Positions 9,201 through 17,136 are shown, counted from the stretch's first letter. The stretch is 59,932 nucleotides of DNA from Gluconacetobacter tumulicola (GCF_014174215.1 NZ_JABEQL010000024.1:1-59932); one strand, 5' to 3'. Numbers and translations are program-made. The notes: a model not told the origin generated them from the letters alone.

Positions 9201-10176
9201 CGCAGCCGGGGCGGCAGATCGTGCCGGTGGCCAGGTGCAGGTTGCACAGGGCGTTGGTGTTCCAGGTGCCGGTCAGGCTCTGGTTGAGGCCCATGGTCCA
9301 CAGGCTCATCCACGCGTCCGCCTCGGCGATCCAGCGTGCGGTGGTCAGGATGTCCGCGACCGGCAGGTCGGTGATGTCCGCCACGGTTTCGGGCGGGTAT
9401 GCGGCCAGGAAATCGGGCATGCCGTCCCAGCCGGTGGTGGCCTGGGCGATGAAATCGCTGTCGATGGCGCCGTCGCGGACCAGGAGATGCAACAGGCCGT
9501 TGAGCAAAGCGAGGTCGGTGCCGGGGCGGATGGGGAGGTACAGATCGGCTTTTTCGGCCGTTGCGGTGCGGCGGGGGTCGACGACGATCAGCTTTGCGCC
9601 GGCCCGTTTGCGGTCCATCAGGCGCAGAAAGAGGATGGGGTGGCAATCGGCCATGTTGGCGCCGATGACGAAGAACAGGTTGGTGCTATCGAAATCTTCG
9701 TAGCTGCCGGGTGGGGCGTCGGCGCCGAGCGAGAGCTTGTAGCCGCTGCCGGCGGCGGCCATGCAGAGACGGGAATTGGATTCGATATGCTGGCTGCGGA
9801 TATAGCCCTTCGCCAGCTTGTTGATGAGATATTGCGCTTCCAGCGACATCTGGCCGGAGACGTAGAAGGCGATGGCGTCGGGGCCGTGTGTGTCGAGGAT
9901 GGTGCGGAGGCGCTGGGCGGTGGCGGTGATGGCTTGGGAGAGCGGGACGGGCGTGGGCTCGGTGCAGCGTTCCGTCCTGAGCGCGGCGTGGGCCAGGCGG
10001 TGGGGCGAGGACAGGGGCTGGTCGCAGGAACTGCCCTTGGTACACAGGCGGCCGGCATTCGACGGGTGCGCGGTGTCGCCGCGCACTTTCGCGATTGTGC
10101 CGTTTTCCACTTCGAGGATGATCCCGCAGCCGACCCCGCAATAGGGGCAGACCGAGCGGATCTCTTCCTTCGCCAT
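6256..10176 (-). CDS. nasA: Assimilatory nitrate reductase fused to a CysJ-like NADPH flavoprotein
   Basis: This 1306-residue fusion carries on one chain the activities needed to reduce nitrate to nitrite with NADPH. The N-terminal half is a molybdopterin oxidoreductase of the NarB/NasA type with a [4Fe-4S] site (C10, C13, C17, C45, in CPYCGVGC). From about residue 820 there is a flavodoxin domain (WWASQTGRAEALAATIA, STFGDGDPPD, LALGDSSYASF). An FAD-binding domain follows (RLYSIASSP), then an NADPH-binding domain (IGPGTGIAPFRAFLQERAA) and a CysJ-style C-terminus (RENRYLRDVY). Such fusions are known in other bacteria. They remove the need for a separate ferredoxin or NasB-type reductase, and none is seen here. 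Confidence 0.93.
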   Translation of the reverse strand: MAKEEIRSVCPYCGVGCGIILEVENGTIAKVRGDTAHPSNAGRLCTKGSSCDQPLSSPHRLAHAALRTERCTEPTPVPLSQAITATAQRLRTILDTHGPDAIAFYVSGQMSLEAQYLINKLAKGYIRSQHIESNSRLCMAAAGSGYKLSLGADAPPGSYEDFDSTNLFFVIGANMADCHPILFLRLMDRKRAGAKLIVVDPRRTATAEKADLYLPIRPGTDLALLNGLLHLLVRDGAIDSDFIAQATTGWDGMPDFLAAYPPETVADITDLPVADILTTARWIAEADAWMSLWTMGLNQSLTGTWNTNALCNLHLATGTICRPGCGPFSLTGQPNAMGGREMGYMGPGLPGQRSALVAADRAFTERQWGLPPGTVREAGGNGAIAMFEAMERGDIRACWVICTNPVATIANRRHVIRALQAAECVIVQDAFADSETTRYADILLPGALWAEADGVQVNSDRTLTLARKAVIPPGEAMADWQIIARVACAMGFTDGFSFNSAAEIFAEATRFTNPKTGYDIAGITHDRLRTGPVQWPAPEGDTTPRHPIRYLSTPGSPPVFATPDGRALFHARPWMQPEEWPDETFPFVLNSGRLQHQWHTLTKTGRVESLNRLNPGPFVEIATDDASTLGLTPGDAVRITSRRGSITLPARITPGIRPGTCFAPFHWNDRFGDDITVNTVTSDAVDPISLQPGFKLCAVALERIPASAPQPEGQNDMPPGQIARHLGLATPEPPALDEDAKAWLSGFLEALRLAPPEPGTVPLIPAHAPLAPLVRAHVGGLLAGLYSRETPAPVPAPSAPAVRVWWASQTGRAEALAATIATWLREAGHTVTLACLDTCESADPGPGRAIFIVSTFGDGDPPDCAAPFWNTLRARQAPLPDLTCAVLALGDSSYASFCGFGRALDDRLRTLGATMLLDRTDCEPDFDDTVETWRGTLLTALAPHAGPQTAAEPPAPRPAPAIGTRDTPSIARLVLNQSLCGPGSDKDTRRIGLDLGATDLTWQPGDALGIWPCNPPAHVETALAALRLPEHTPIVLRGHGPVGLREALRRHLDLSRPNPALLAALGRTEGGFLPDLLRDAALRVTAQDIPPLFRRMQPRLYSIASSPRISGRVVELTMGVNREPWPGLCSNWLAALADGEEVPVFIQPTSHFHLPHDDAAPIIMIGPGTGIAPFRAFLQERAARKATGRNWLFFGERHAEQGFYYRQELEAFRAEGCLTRLDTAFSRDQPARLYVQDRMEQAGAELWDWLRAGAFVYVCGDAARMARDVDAALHRIIARHGGLSASDAADFMTGLTRENRYLRDVY

Positions 10177-10182
10177 GATGCG

Positions 10183-13077
10183 TCAGGCGGGGACGAGGTC
10201 TGGCGCCGCCGGGAGTTTCGCCCGGATCTGCACCTTGCCGTCCTGTAGGCGGGCGTCCCATGTCCGCAGGCGGATGGAGGGATCTTCCAGGCACGCGCCG
10301 TCTTCCAGCCGGAAATGCTGTTTGTAGAGCGGGGAGGCCACGATGCGCTGCCCCTTGAGGTCGCCCATCAGGCCGCGCCCGATGACATTGGCGTTGGAGA
10401 AGGGGTCGTGATTGTCGATGGCGTAGACATGGGCGGCTTCGCCGTCTGTTTCCGGCAGGTAGAACAGGGCGATCTGGCTGCCGTCATGCCATGCCACGAC
10501 GCCGGAGCGGGGGACCAGGTCGGTCTGGGCGCAGAGGTCGGTCCAGTCCGTGGGGCCGGGCTGGATTGTGGCTTCCGGCAGGTTGTCGGCGGGACGGGTC
10601 TGGTCGCGTTCCGGCACGGTGCGGACGTTCGGGTCCGGGCGGGTGTCGTTGACGAAGGTGCGGAAGCGCTTGAGCTTGTCGTGGTCGTTCAGTGCGTCGC
10701 GCCATTCGCAATGATAATGGTCCACGACCGATTGCATCTGGCGTTCCAGTTCCGTGCAGATGCCCAATGAGTCATGGATGATGACGTCGCGCAGGTAATC
10801 CAGCCCGCCTTCGAGATTCTCGCGCCAGACGGAGGTGCGCTGGAGCCTGTCGGCCGTGCGGATATAGAACATCAGGAAACGGTCGATATAGCGGACCAGC
10901 GTTTCGGCATCGAGGTCGGTCGCGAACAGTTCGGCGTGCCGGGGGCGCATGCCGCCATTGCCGCAGACATAGAGGTTCCAGCCATTTTCGGTGGCGATGA
11001 CACCGACATCCTTGCTCTGGGCCTCGGCGCATTCGCGCGTGCAGCCGGAGACCGCGAATTTCAGCTTGTGCGGTGAGCGCAGGCCCTTGTAGCGGTTTTC
11101 CAGATCCAGCGCCTTGCCGACACTGTCCTGCACGCCGTAGCGGCACCATGTGCTGCCGACGCAGGATTTGACGGTGCGGGTCGATTTTCCGTAGGCGTGG
11201 CCGGTCTCGAATCCCGCGTCGAGCAGTTCGTTCCAGATATCGGGCAATTGGTGAAGCTGGGCGCCGAACAGGTCGATGCGCTGTCCGCCGGTGATCTTGG
11301 TGTAGAGACCGTATCTTTTCGCGACCTGGCCCAGTACGATCAGCCTGTCCGGCGTGATTTCGCCGCCGGCGATGCGGGGTACCACCGAGTAGGTGCCGTT
11401 TTTCTGCATGTTGGCCATGAACGTGTCGTTCGTGTCCTGCAGGGGGATATAGAGCGGGTCGGTGATCGGCCTGTTCCATGCCGAGGCGAGGATGGAGCCG
11501 ATGGCGGGCTTGCAGATGTCGCAGCCCAGGCCGCCATTGCCGTATTGCGCCATCAATTCTTCGAAGGTCTGGAGTCCGTGGACGCGGACCAGGGAATAAA
11601 GCTCCTGCCGCGTATAGGAGAAATGTTCGCACAGGCTGCGGTCGACGGTGATGCCGCGGGCTTCCAGCCCGGTTTCGAACACGCTTTTCAGCAGCGCCGT
11701 GCAGCCGCCGCAGCCGGTGCTGGCCTTGGTGTCGCATTTCAGGGCGGCGAGATCGGTGCAGCCTGCGTCGATGGAGGCGCGGATCGCGCCCTTGGTGACG
11801 TTGTGGCAGGAGCAGATGGTGGCCGTGTCGGGCAGGGAGTCGGCGCCCAGCAGCTCGGCGCCGTCGCCGCGCGGCAGGATCAGCGCGGCGGGGTCGGTGG
11901 GGGGGCTGATGGCGTTCTGTACGTATTGCAGGATCGTGTCGTAATAGGAATTGTCGCCGACCAGGACCGCGCCGATCACCCGCGCACCGTCGCCGGACAG
12001 GACCAGACGACGATAGGAGCCGTCGGCTTCGCCGATGAAGCGGTAGCTGCGGCTGCCTTGCGTGGTGCCGTGGGCGTCGCCGATGGAGCCGACATCGACG
12101 CCCAGCAGCTTGAGCTTGGTGGACATGTCCGCGCCGCCGAACGCGGCCTCTTCGCCCGCCAGATGGGCGGCGACGGTGCGGGCCATGGCGTAGCCCGGTG
12201 CGACCAGGCCGAAGATCTGCCCGTTCCATGCCGCGCATTCGCCGATGGCGAAGATGGCGGGATCGGAGGTGCGGCAGGAATCGTCGATGACGATGCCGCC
12301 GCGCGGGGCGATGGCGAGGTTGCAGTCGCGGGCCAGCCGGTCCTGCGGGCGGATGCCGGCGGAGAAGACGATCAGGTCGGTTTCCAGCACGCTGTGATCG
12401 GCAAAGACGAGGCGGTGGCGGCAGGTTTCGCCGGCCACGATCTCCTGCGTGGCGTGGTTGGTCAGAACCGTGATGCCGAGCGCCTCGATCCGCTGCTTCA
12501 GGGCCTGGCCGCCGGCATCGTCGAGCTGGACGGGCATGAGGCGCGGGGCGAATTCGACCACCGTGGTGGCCAGCCCCAGCCCGGCCAGTGCGTTGGCGGC
12601 TTCCAGCCCGAGCAGGCCGCCGCCGATGACGACGCCACGGGACGCGCCGTCGGCGGCGGCGCGGATCAGGTCCAGATCGTCCAGCGTGCGATAGACCAGC
12701 CCGGCAGTGCCGCTATTGCCGGGTACCGTCGGCACGAAGGGGGCGGAGCCGGTCGCGATGATGACTGTGTGGTAAGGCAGCGTGCCTTCGGCGCTTTCGA
12801 CGATCTGCGCCGCGCGGTCGATGCTGGTGACGCGGACGCCGCGATGCAGGGTGAGGCCGTGGGCGGTGTGGAAATCCTCTTTATGCAGGGCGAGGGCGCT
12901 GGCGTCCTGGCCGGTCATGTAGGCGGTGAGGTGTACGCGGTCATAGGCGTCGTGCAGTTCCTCGCCGAAGACGTGGATGGCGTGGCGTTGGTGCAGGCCG
13001 TGCATGACCAGCTGTTCGGCGCAGTAATGGCCGACCATGCCGTTGCCGATGATGACGATGTTTCCGGTGCTGGTCAT
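10183..13077 (-). CDS. nirB: NAD(P)H nitrite reductase, NirB-NirD fusion
   Basis: This 964-residue protein is about 120 residues longer than typical NirB because NirD is fused at its C-terminus. The order is: FAD/NAD(P)H disulfide-reductase domain (VIIGNGMVG near the start; GGGLLGLEAANALAG), a Bfd-type [2Fe-2S] domain (CSCHNVTKG and STGCGGC), the sirohaem/[4Fe-4S] sulfite/nitrite-reductase core (CVGSTWCRYG and SGCTRECAEAQ), and from about residue 860 a NirD-like domain (FSNANVIGRGLMGDLKGQRI). It reduces nitrite to ammonium. It sits 6 nt upstream of the nitrate reductase gene, so nitrate and nitrite reduction should be co-translated. Confidence 0.94.
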   Translation of the reverse strand: MTSTGNIVIIGNGMVGHYCAEQLVMHGLHQRHAIHVFGEELHDAYDRVHLTAYMTGQDASALALHKEDFHTAHGLTLHRGVRVTSIDRAAQIVESAEGTLPYHTVIIATGSAPFVPTVPGNSGTAGLVYRTLDDLDLIRAAADGASRGVVIGGGLLGLEAANALAGLGLATTVVEFAPRLMPVQLDDAGGQALKQRIEALGITVLTNHATQEIVAGETCRHRLVFADHSVLETDLIVFSAGIRPQDRLARDCNLAIAPRGGIVIDDSCRTSDPAIFAIGECAAWNGQIFGLVAPGYAMARTVAAHLAGEEAAFGGADMSTKLKLLGVDVGSIGDAHGTTQGSRSYRFIGEADGSYRRLVLSGDGARVIGAVLVGDNSYYDTILQYVQNAISPPTDPAALILPRGDGAELLGADSLPDTATICSCHNVTKGAIRASIDAGCTDLAALKCDTKASTGCGGCTALLKSVFETGLEARGITVDRSLCEHFSYTRQELYSLVRVHGLQTFEELMAQYGNGGLGCDICKPAIGSILASAWNRPITDPLYIPLQDTNDTFMANMQKNGTYSVVPRIAGGEITPDRLIVLGQVAKRYGLYTKITGGQRIDLFGAQLHQLPDIWNELLDAGFETGHAYGKSTRTVKSCVGSTWCRYGVQDSVGKALDLENRYKGLRSPHKLKFAVSGCTRECAEAQSKDVGVIATENGWNLYVCGNGGMRPRHAELFATDLDAETLVRYIDRFLMFYIRTADRLQRTSVWRENLEGGLDYLRDVIIHDSLGICTELERQMQSVVDHYHCEWRDALNDHDKLKRFRTFVNDTRPDPNVRTVPERDQTRPADNLPEATIQPGPTDWTDLCAQTDLVPRSGVVAWHDGSQIALFYLPETDGEAAHVYAIDNHDPFSNANVIGRGLMGDLKGQRIVASPLYKQHFRLEDGACLEDPSIRLRTWDARLQDGKVQIRAKLPAAPDLVPA

Positions 13078-13152
13078 GGTCGTTTCTCGCTCGATATCGT
13101 TCGTCGGATCGTGGTCCGGGGCGGGATGCTGATGGATCTGTCGCGCGCCGCG

Positions 13153-14373
13153 TCAGATGGATGCGGGGATTTCTTCCATGCCGGCTGCCTGTGAGGGCGC
13201 CGCTGCTTTCCAGCGCCGGTGGCAGACCGACACGCAGAGGAGGGCGAGCAGCGCGATGCCGCCGAAGGCGAGGAAGCCGGGGCCGTAGGACCCCGTTGCC
13301 TGCCGCGCCGCGCCGAGTGACGAGGCGAGATAGAACCCGCCCACGCCGCCGCTCATGCCCACCAGCCCGGTCAGGATGCCGACCTGATGGGGGAAGCGTG
13401 TCGGCACGATCTGGAACACGGCGCCATTGCCCAGCCCCAGCACGAGCATGCCGGCGAAGAAGGCCGGAAAGGCCAGCCAGATGGTGGGCAGGCCGCAGCC
13501 GATCAGGGCGAAGATCGCGGCGGCGAGGCCGTAGAGGACGCAGAGCGCGCGGTCGCCGCCGACGCGATCGGCCAGGGCGCCCCCCAGCGGGCGGATGAAG
13601 GAGCCCGCGAATACCACCAGCGCGGTGCAACTGCCCGCCACGGCGGGTGACAGGCCGTACTGATCGTTGAAATAGATGGTGAGGAAGGAGGCGAGGCCGA
13701 CGAAGCCGCCGAAGGTGACGCCGTAGAAGAACATCAGCGCCCAGCAATCGGGTTTTTTCAGTACCGGCAACCAGGCGACGAAGCCGGCACTGGGGCGGCG
13801 AGGGGGCTCCTTGGCCAGGAACAGGAAGGCGGCAAGCACGGCGGCCAGCGGGAGCGTGGCCAGGCCCAGCACGTTCACCCAGCCATAGAGCACCGCCAGG
13901 CCGGGGGCGAACAGGGCGGCGAGCGCGGTGCCGGAATTGCCGGCGCCGGCAATGCCCAGTGCCGTGCCCTGATAGTGCGGCGGATACCATCCGGAGGCGA
14001 GGGGAAGGGCGACGGCGAAGGAGGCCCCGGCGACGCCCAGGATCAGGGCGACGGGGAACAGGCCGAGATAGGTATGGGGGGCGATGAGCCAGGTCGCGCC
14101 CAGGCCGGCGATGACCAGAAGTTGCAGGGAGATGGCGACGCGGCGGGGGCCGAAATGGTCGACCAGCGCGCCGGCGGCGACGCGGAACAGCGCCCCGGCC
14201 AGCACCGGTATGGCGACCAGGAAGCCCTTCTGCCCGGCATTGAGATGCAGGTCGCGCGAGATCGCGATCCCCAATGGGCCGAGCAGCACCCAGACCATGA
14301 AGGAAACGTCGAAATAGAGAAATGCGGCAAGCAGCGTGCGCGGATTGCCGGCTTTGAAAAATCCCTTGTCCAC
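13153..14373 (-). CDS. narK: NarK-type nitrate/nitrite MFS transporter
   Basis: This 12-helix major-facilitator protein of about 406 residues matches the NarK/NasA-transporter family (FLYFDVSFMVWVLLGPLG near the start, GFLVAIPVLAGALFRVAAGA, and a nitrate-signature-like GGVGGFYLASSLG). It would bring nitrate in and possibly export nitrite. It is the first gene of the nas operon, 75 nt ahead of nirB. The start is uncertain. I take the GTG at 14373 (protein begins MDKGFFKAG), which fits family N-termini, and an in-frame GTG at 14394 would add seven residues. Neither has a strong ribosome-binding site. Confidence 0.88.
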   Translation of the reverse strand: MDKGFFKAGNPRTLLAAFLYFDVSFMVWVLLGPLGIAISRDLHLNAGQKGFLVAIPVLAGALFRVAAGALVDHFGPRRVAISLQLLVIAGLGATWLIAPHTYLGLFPVALILGVAGASFAVALPLASGWYPPHYQGTALGIAGAGNSGTALAALFAPGLAVLYGWVNVLGLATLPLAAVLAAFLFLAKEPPRRPSAGFVAWLPVLKKPDCWALMFFYGVTFGGFVGLASFLTIYFNDQYGLSPAVAGSCTALVVFAGSFIRPLGGALADRVGGDRALCVLYGLAAAIFALIGCGLPTIWLAFPAFFAGMLVLGLGNGAVFQIVPTRFPHQVGILTGLVGMSGGVGGFYLASSLGAARQATGSYGPGFLAFGGIALLALLCVSVCHRRWKAAAPSQAAGMEEIPASI

Positions 14374-14484
14374 GGTGCAGCATCCAGCGCCCACCCTGCA
14401 TCGGGGGGCGCGCCCTCGGCGGGCATGAAAGCCGTCTTTGACTTCCCGGTGTCTCGTCGTGTCGCTTCGACCGCTCCCGGCCTA

Positions 14485-14530
14485 TCCGCCGCCGTTGGCG
14501 GAAACCGATATGGAGTGGGATCTGTCACTC
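14485..14530 (-). promoter_or_regulatory. Candidate ANTAR (NasT) target hairpins in the nas leader
   Basis: On the minus strand, positions 14502-14485 form a 6-bp stem TCCGCC/GGCGGA closing the hexaloop AACGGC, which has A at loop position 1 and G at position 4 as ANTAR targets require. Ten bases upstream, 14530-14513 pair GAGTG with CACTC around the loop ACAGATCC. This also has A1 and G4, but eight loop bases instead of six. The pair lies about 110 nt before the narK start. A competing fold of the first hairpin (CCGCC-AAC-GGCGG) exists, and I cannot see a textbook terminator with a U-tract downstream. Confidence 0.55.
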
Positions 14531-14566
14531 ATTGTGCGGCAAGAATGATATGGAGTCAAAATAATA
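14507..14566 (-). promoter_or_regulatory. nas operon promoter region with 10-bp direct repeats
   Basis: The decamer GATATGGAGT (plus strand) occurs at 14507-14516 and 14547-14556, exactly 40 bp apart, about four helical turns. On the minus strand TTGACT (14559-14554) is followed after 17 bp by CACAAT (14536-14531), a fair sigma70 promoter. Transcription from it would begin within the upstream leader hairpin. An alternative -10, TATTAT (14566-14561), would include both hairpins in the transcript. The repeats may bind an activator such as a nitrogen regulator, but no known consensus is recognised. Confidence 0.4.
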
Positions 14567-14621
14567 TTCCGCCGGAAAGTTCTGCGCCGGATCGCCACCA
14601 GCCCACATTGCCAGGCAGGTT

Positions 14622-15824
14622 CTAGAGGCTCAGCAGGAAGGCGGTGTGCCATTTCGTGTCGGGCCGTGCCGGCTCCAGTGTGAGCGAGCCGCCGTGGGCC
14701 AGGGCGATCTGGCGGGCGAGGCTGAGGCCGATGCCGTTGCCGTTGGGTTTCAGCGAGAAGAACGGGCGGAAGATGGCGTCGCGATAGGCGTCTTCGATGC
14801 CGCTGCCATTGTCGCGGACGGCGATGACCATGCCGGTCGATGTGGCATGGCCCTGGAGCCAGACGGTGGGGCCGGCGGCATCGCTGGTGGCGAGGGCGGC
14901 TTCCGCCGCGTTGTTGAGCAGGTTCAGCAGCGCCTGTTCCATCTGCGCCGCGTCGAGGCGGACGATGACGCGCCTGGAGGGGACGCTCGTCTCCAGATGC
15001 ACGCGGCCGTTCCAGCGGGCGTGGAACAGCGCGCCGAGCGCGCGCAGCAGGTCGTGCAGGTCGGTCGGGCGCAGGTCGGGGGGCGGCAGGCGGGCCAGGT
15101 CGCGATAGCCCTGCACGAAGCGGTCCAGCCCGCGCGTGCGGCGCAGGATGGTGGCCAATGCCTCGCGGATCATGTCCGCCGCCGGCGGGTCCATGGGGTG
15201 GTCCGCGACCTCGTGGGCCGTTTCGGCCAGGGAGATGATCGGGGTCAGCGAATTCATGATCTCGTGGCCGAGGATCTGGAGCAGGTCGCGCAGGGTGCGC
15301 GCGTCGGCGGCGTTCAGTTCCGCCTCGATATCGGTCAGGGCCAGGAAATGCGTCACCCCGCCCGCGCCGCCGCCCTGCGCGATGGCGAGCGCGAAGGTGC
15401 GGGGCGGGGCGTCCGGCATGGTGGGGATGCGCACGATGCGGCGTTCGGGCGTGGGCGTGCCCAGCAGGGATGCCGTGTCGGCGGGCAGGCGGTCCTCGGT
15501 GGCGAACAGGCGGCGGGCGGCGCGGTTGGCGGCGTGGAAGGCGCCGTCGCCCGTGCGGTAGAGCAGGGGGATGGGCGCATGGTCCAGCAGGGCCCGGTTG
15601 CGCAGCCGCTCGCGGTCCGATGGCCGGACGATGGAGGTTTCCACCCGCACCGGGCGGCGCGACAGGCCGGCCAGCGTGGCCAGGTGGACGGCCGCCGTGC
15701 CCAGGGCCGCCAGCGCCAGCAATGCGGTGGTGGCATACAGGCCGGCCGCCAGCGCGCGCGGTGCCAGCAGGCAGGCGCCCGCGACCATGAGGATGCAGAC
15801 CACGAAACTGCGGATGGCGCGCAT
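14622..15824 (-). CDS. Membrane sensor histidine kinase
   Basis: This 400-residue kinase has two N-terminal membrane segments (about residues 5-25 and 28-50), no long periplasmic loop, a PAS-like region (about 75-165), the H-box GHEIMNSLTP with His187, the N-box LLNLLNNAAEA (N304/N305), and ATP-binding boxes DNGSG (338-342) and GNGIG (362-366). The short or absent periplasmic part suggests it senses a membrane or cytoplasmic signal, such as envelope stress or the export substrate. Its ATG directly abuts the response-regulator stop (TAGATG), so the two are made together. Their gene pair is divergent from the ABC export operon, which is its most likely target. Confidence 0.88.
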   Translation of the reverse strand: MRAIRSFVVCILMVAGACLLAPRALAAGLYATTALLALAALGTAAVHLATLAGLSRRPVRVETSIVRPSDRERLRNRALLDHAPIPLLYRTGDGAFHAANRAARRLFATEDRLPADTASLLGTPTPERRIVRIPTMPDAPPRTFALAIAQGGGAGGVTHFLALTDIEAELNAADARTLRDLLQILGHEIMNSLTPIISLAETAHEVADHPMDPPAADMIREALATILRRTRGLDRFVQGYRDLARLPPPDLRPTDLHDLLRALGALFHARWNGRVHLETSVPSRRVIVRLDAAQMEQALLNLLNNAAEAALATSDAAGPTVWLQGHATSTGMVIAVRDNGSGIEDAYRDAIFRPFFSLKPNGNGIGLSLARQIALAHGGSLTLEPARPDTKWHTAFLLSL

Positions 15825-17027
15825 CTACAGGCCGTAGCGCGCCATGCGGCGATACAGGGCGGGGCGGGTTAGTCCCAGGTCGCGCGCCGCATGCGAGACG
15901 TTGAAGCCGTGCCGGCGCAGCGCGGCCTCGATCAGGGCCTGTTCCGACTGCGCCAGGGTGGGGTTGTCGTGGGCGCGTTCGCCGTCGGTGGACACGGGGG
16001 ACGTCGCATCGCCCAGCACCACCATCCGCTCCATGGCCGCGCGCAGTTCGCGGACATTCTGCGGCCAGGGGCGCAGGCGGAGGGCATCGATGGACGCCGC
16101 ATCCAGTGCGGGTTCGGCGAGGCTGTGGCGGATGGCGAAATAATGCAGGAAATGGGCGGCGAGTGCCGGAATATCGTCCGGGCGCTCCGCGAGGGGCGGC
16201 AGCGCGATGCGGACGGCCTCGATCGGCAGCCACAGGCGCGGGGACAGGCGGGCGGCGAGTTCCTCCGGCCCCAGGGCGGACAGGGCCAGGACACGGGGTG
16301 GGGCGGTGCCGTCCAGCCGGTCGGCCAGGGCGCGCTGGAGCGGGGACGCCAGTGCCTCGATACCGCGCAGGACCCAGGTGCCGTGTCCGGGCGGCAGGGC
16401 GGACAGGCCATCCGCGTCGAGCAGGAGCGGTGGTTGCGCATCGCCCGATCGCGCATGGATGCGGCGGGCCAGCAGGGTCTTGCCGCTGCCGGGCGGGCCG
16501 GAGAGCAGCATGTGTGCCCGGGTGGGGGCGATGCGGTCGGCCAGGGCGATGGGCGCGCGCATCTGCTGTGACACCGCGATCAGGACCGGTTCGTCCGTTT
16601 CGGCCTGCGGTGCTTCGGGGCGGGCTTCGCGCCGCTGGCGGTCCAGCGTGTCGTGCAGCAGGGTGACCAGCCGTTCGTTATGCCATGGCTTCATGACGAA
16701 ATCGGTGGCGCCCTCGCGCATGGCGGCGACGGCGATGGCAACCCCGCTATGGCCTGTCACCACGATGACCGGCAAAGCGGGGCGCAGCGCGTGCAGGTCG
16801 CGCAGCAGGGCCAGCCCTTCCGCCCCGGTGGTGGCGCCGGGGGCGTAGTTCAGGTCCAGCAGCACCAGGTCGATCGGGTCGGCGGCGACGCGGGTGAGGG
16901 CCTCTGCCGCGTTGTGTGCCGCGAGTACGCGAAAACCGCGCCGCGTCAGCAGCAGGCGGGCGGCGGACTGGATGTCGGCATCGTCGTCGACGAACAGGAC
17001 CGATGGCTGGCTGGCCGGGTCCGTCAT
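15825..17027 (-). CDS. NtrC-like response regulator with degenerate AAA+ domain
   Basis: This 400-residue protein has a receiver domain (acidic pocket D14-D16, phosphoacceptor D58, K113), a reduced AAA+ domain with Walker A GPPGSGKT (176-183), and a Fis-type helix-turn-helix at the end (about 365-400, HAARDLGLTRPALYRRMARY). Between Walker A and the GTWVLRGIEAL segment the family's GAFTGA loop and its flanking stretch are absent, and the usual LFLDEI Walker B is replaced. GAFTGA is what contacts sigma54, so this regulator probably acts with sigma70. The ATG at 17027 has GGGAGCG upstream. Paired inverted repeats at 17090-17125 are its likely binding site. Confidence 0.85.
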   Translation of the reverse strand: MTDPASQPSVLFVDDDADIQSAARLLLTRRGFRVLAAHNAAEALTRVAADPIDLVLLDLNYAPGATTGAEGLALLRDLHALRPALPVIVVTGHSGVAIAVAAMREGATDFVMKPWHNERLVTLLHDTLDRQRREARPEAPQAETDEPVLIAVSQQMRAPIALADRIAPTRAHMLLSGPPGSGKTLLARRIHARSGDAQPPLLLDADGLSALPPGHGTWVLRGIEALASPLQRALADRLDGTAPPRVLALSALGPEELAARLSPRLWLPIEAVRIALPPLAERPDDIPALAAHFLHYFAIRHSLAEPALDAASIDALRLRPWPQNVRELRAAMERMVVLGDATSPVSTDGERAHDNPTLAQSEQALIEAALRRHGFNVSHAARDLGLTRPALYRRMARYGL

Positions 17028-17089
17028 GGTGTGGTCGCTCCCGATTCGTTTCGCGGTCGTCCGGATACCGTCTTGACATGTCCAGGGGA

Positions 17090-17125
17090 CTGTCCGGTTT
17101 CGGACAGTTTGTCCGCTGGCGGACA
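17090..17125. promoter_or_regulatory. Double inverted-repeat operator between response regulator and export operon
   Basis: Two perfect inverted repeats lie side by side: CTGTCCG-gttt-CGGACAG (17090-17107) and TGTCCGC-tg-GCGGACA (17110-17125), sharing the half-site TGTCCG/CGGACA. Their centres are 19 bp apart, close to two helical turns. They sit in the 193-bp gap between the divergent response-regulator and HlyD genes. This is what a cooperative dimeric Fis-type response regulator would bind to control both directions. Confidence 0.75.
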
Positions 17126-17136
17126 GGGTGAGGCGG

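Noticed and set aside
14395-14484. Intrinsic terminator in the nas leader
   Set aside because: GTCG/CGAC and GGGCGCGCCC are self-complementary but too short or without a loop, and no U-tract follows.
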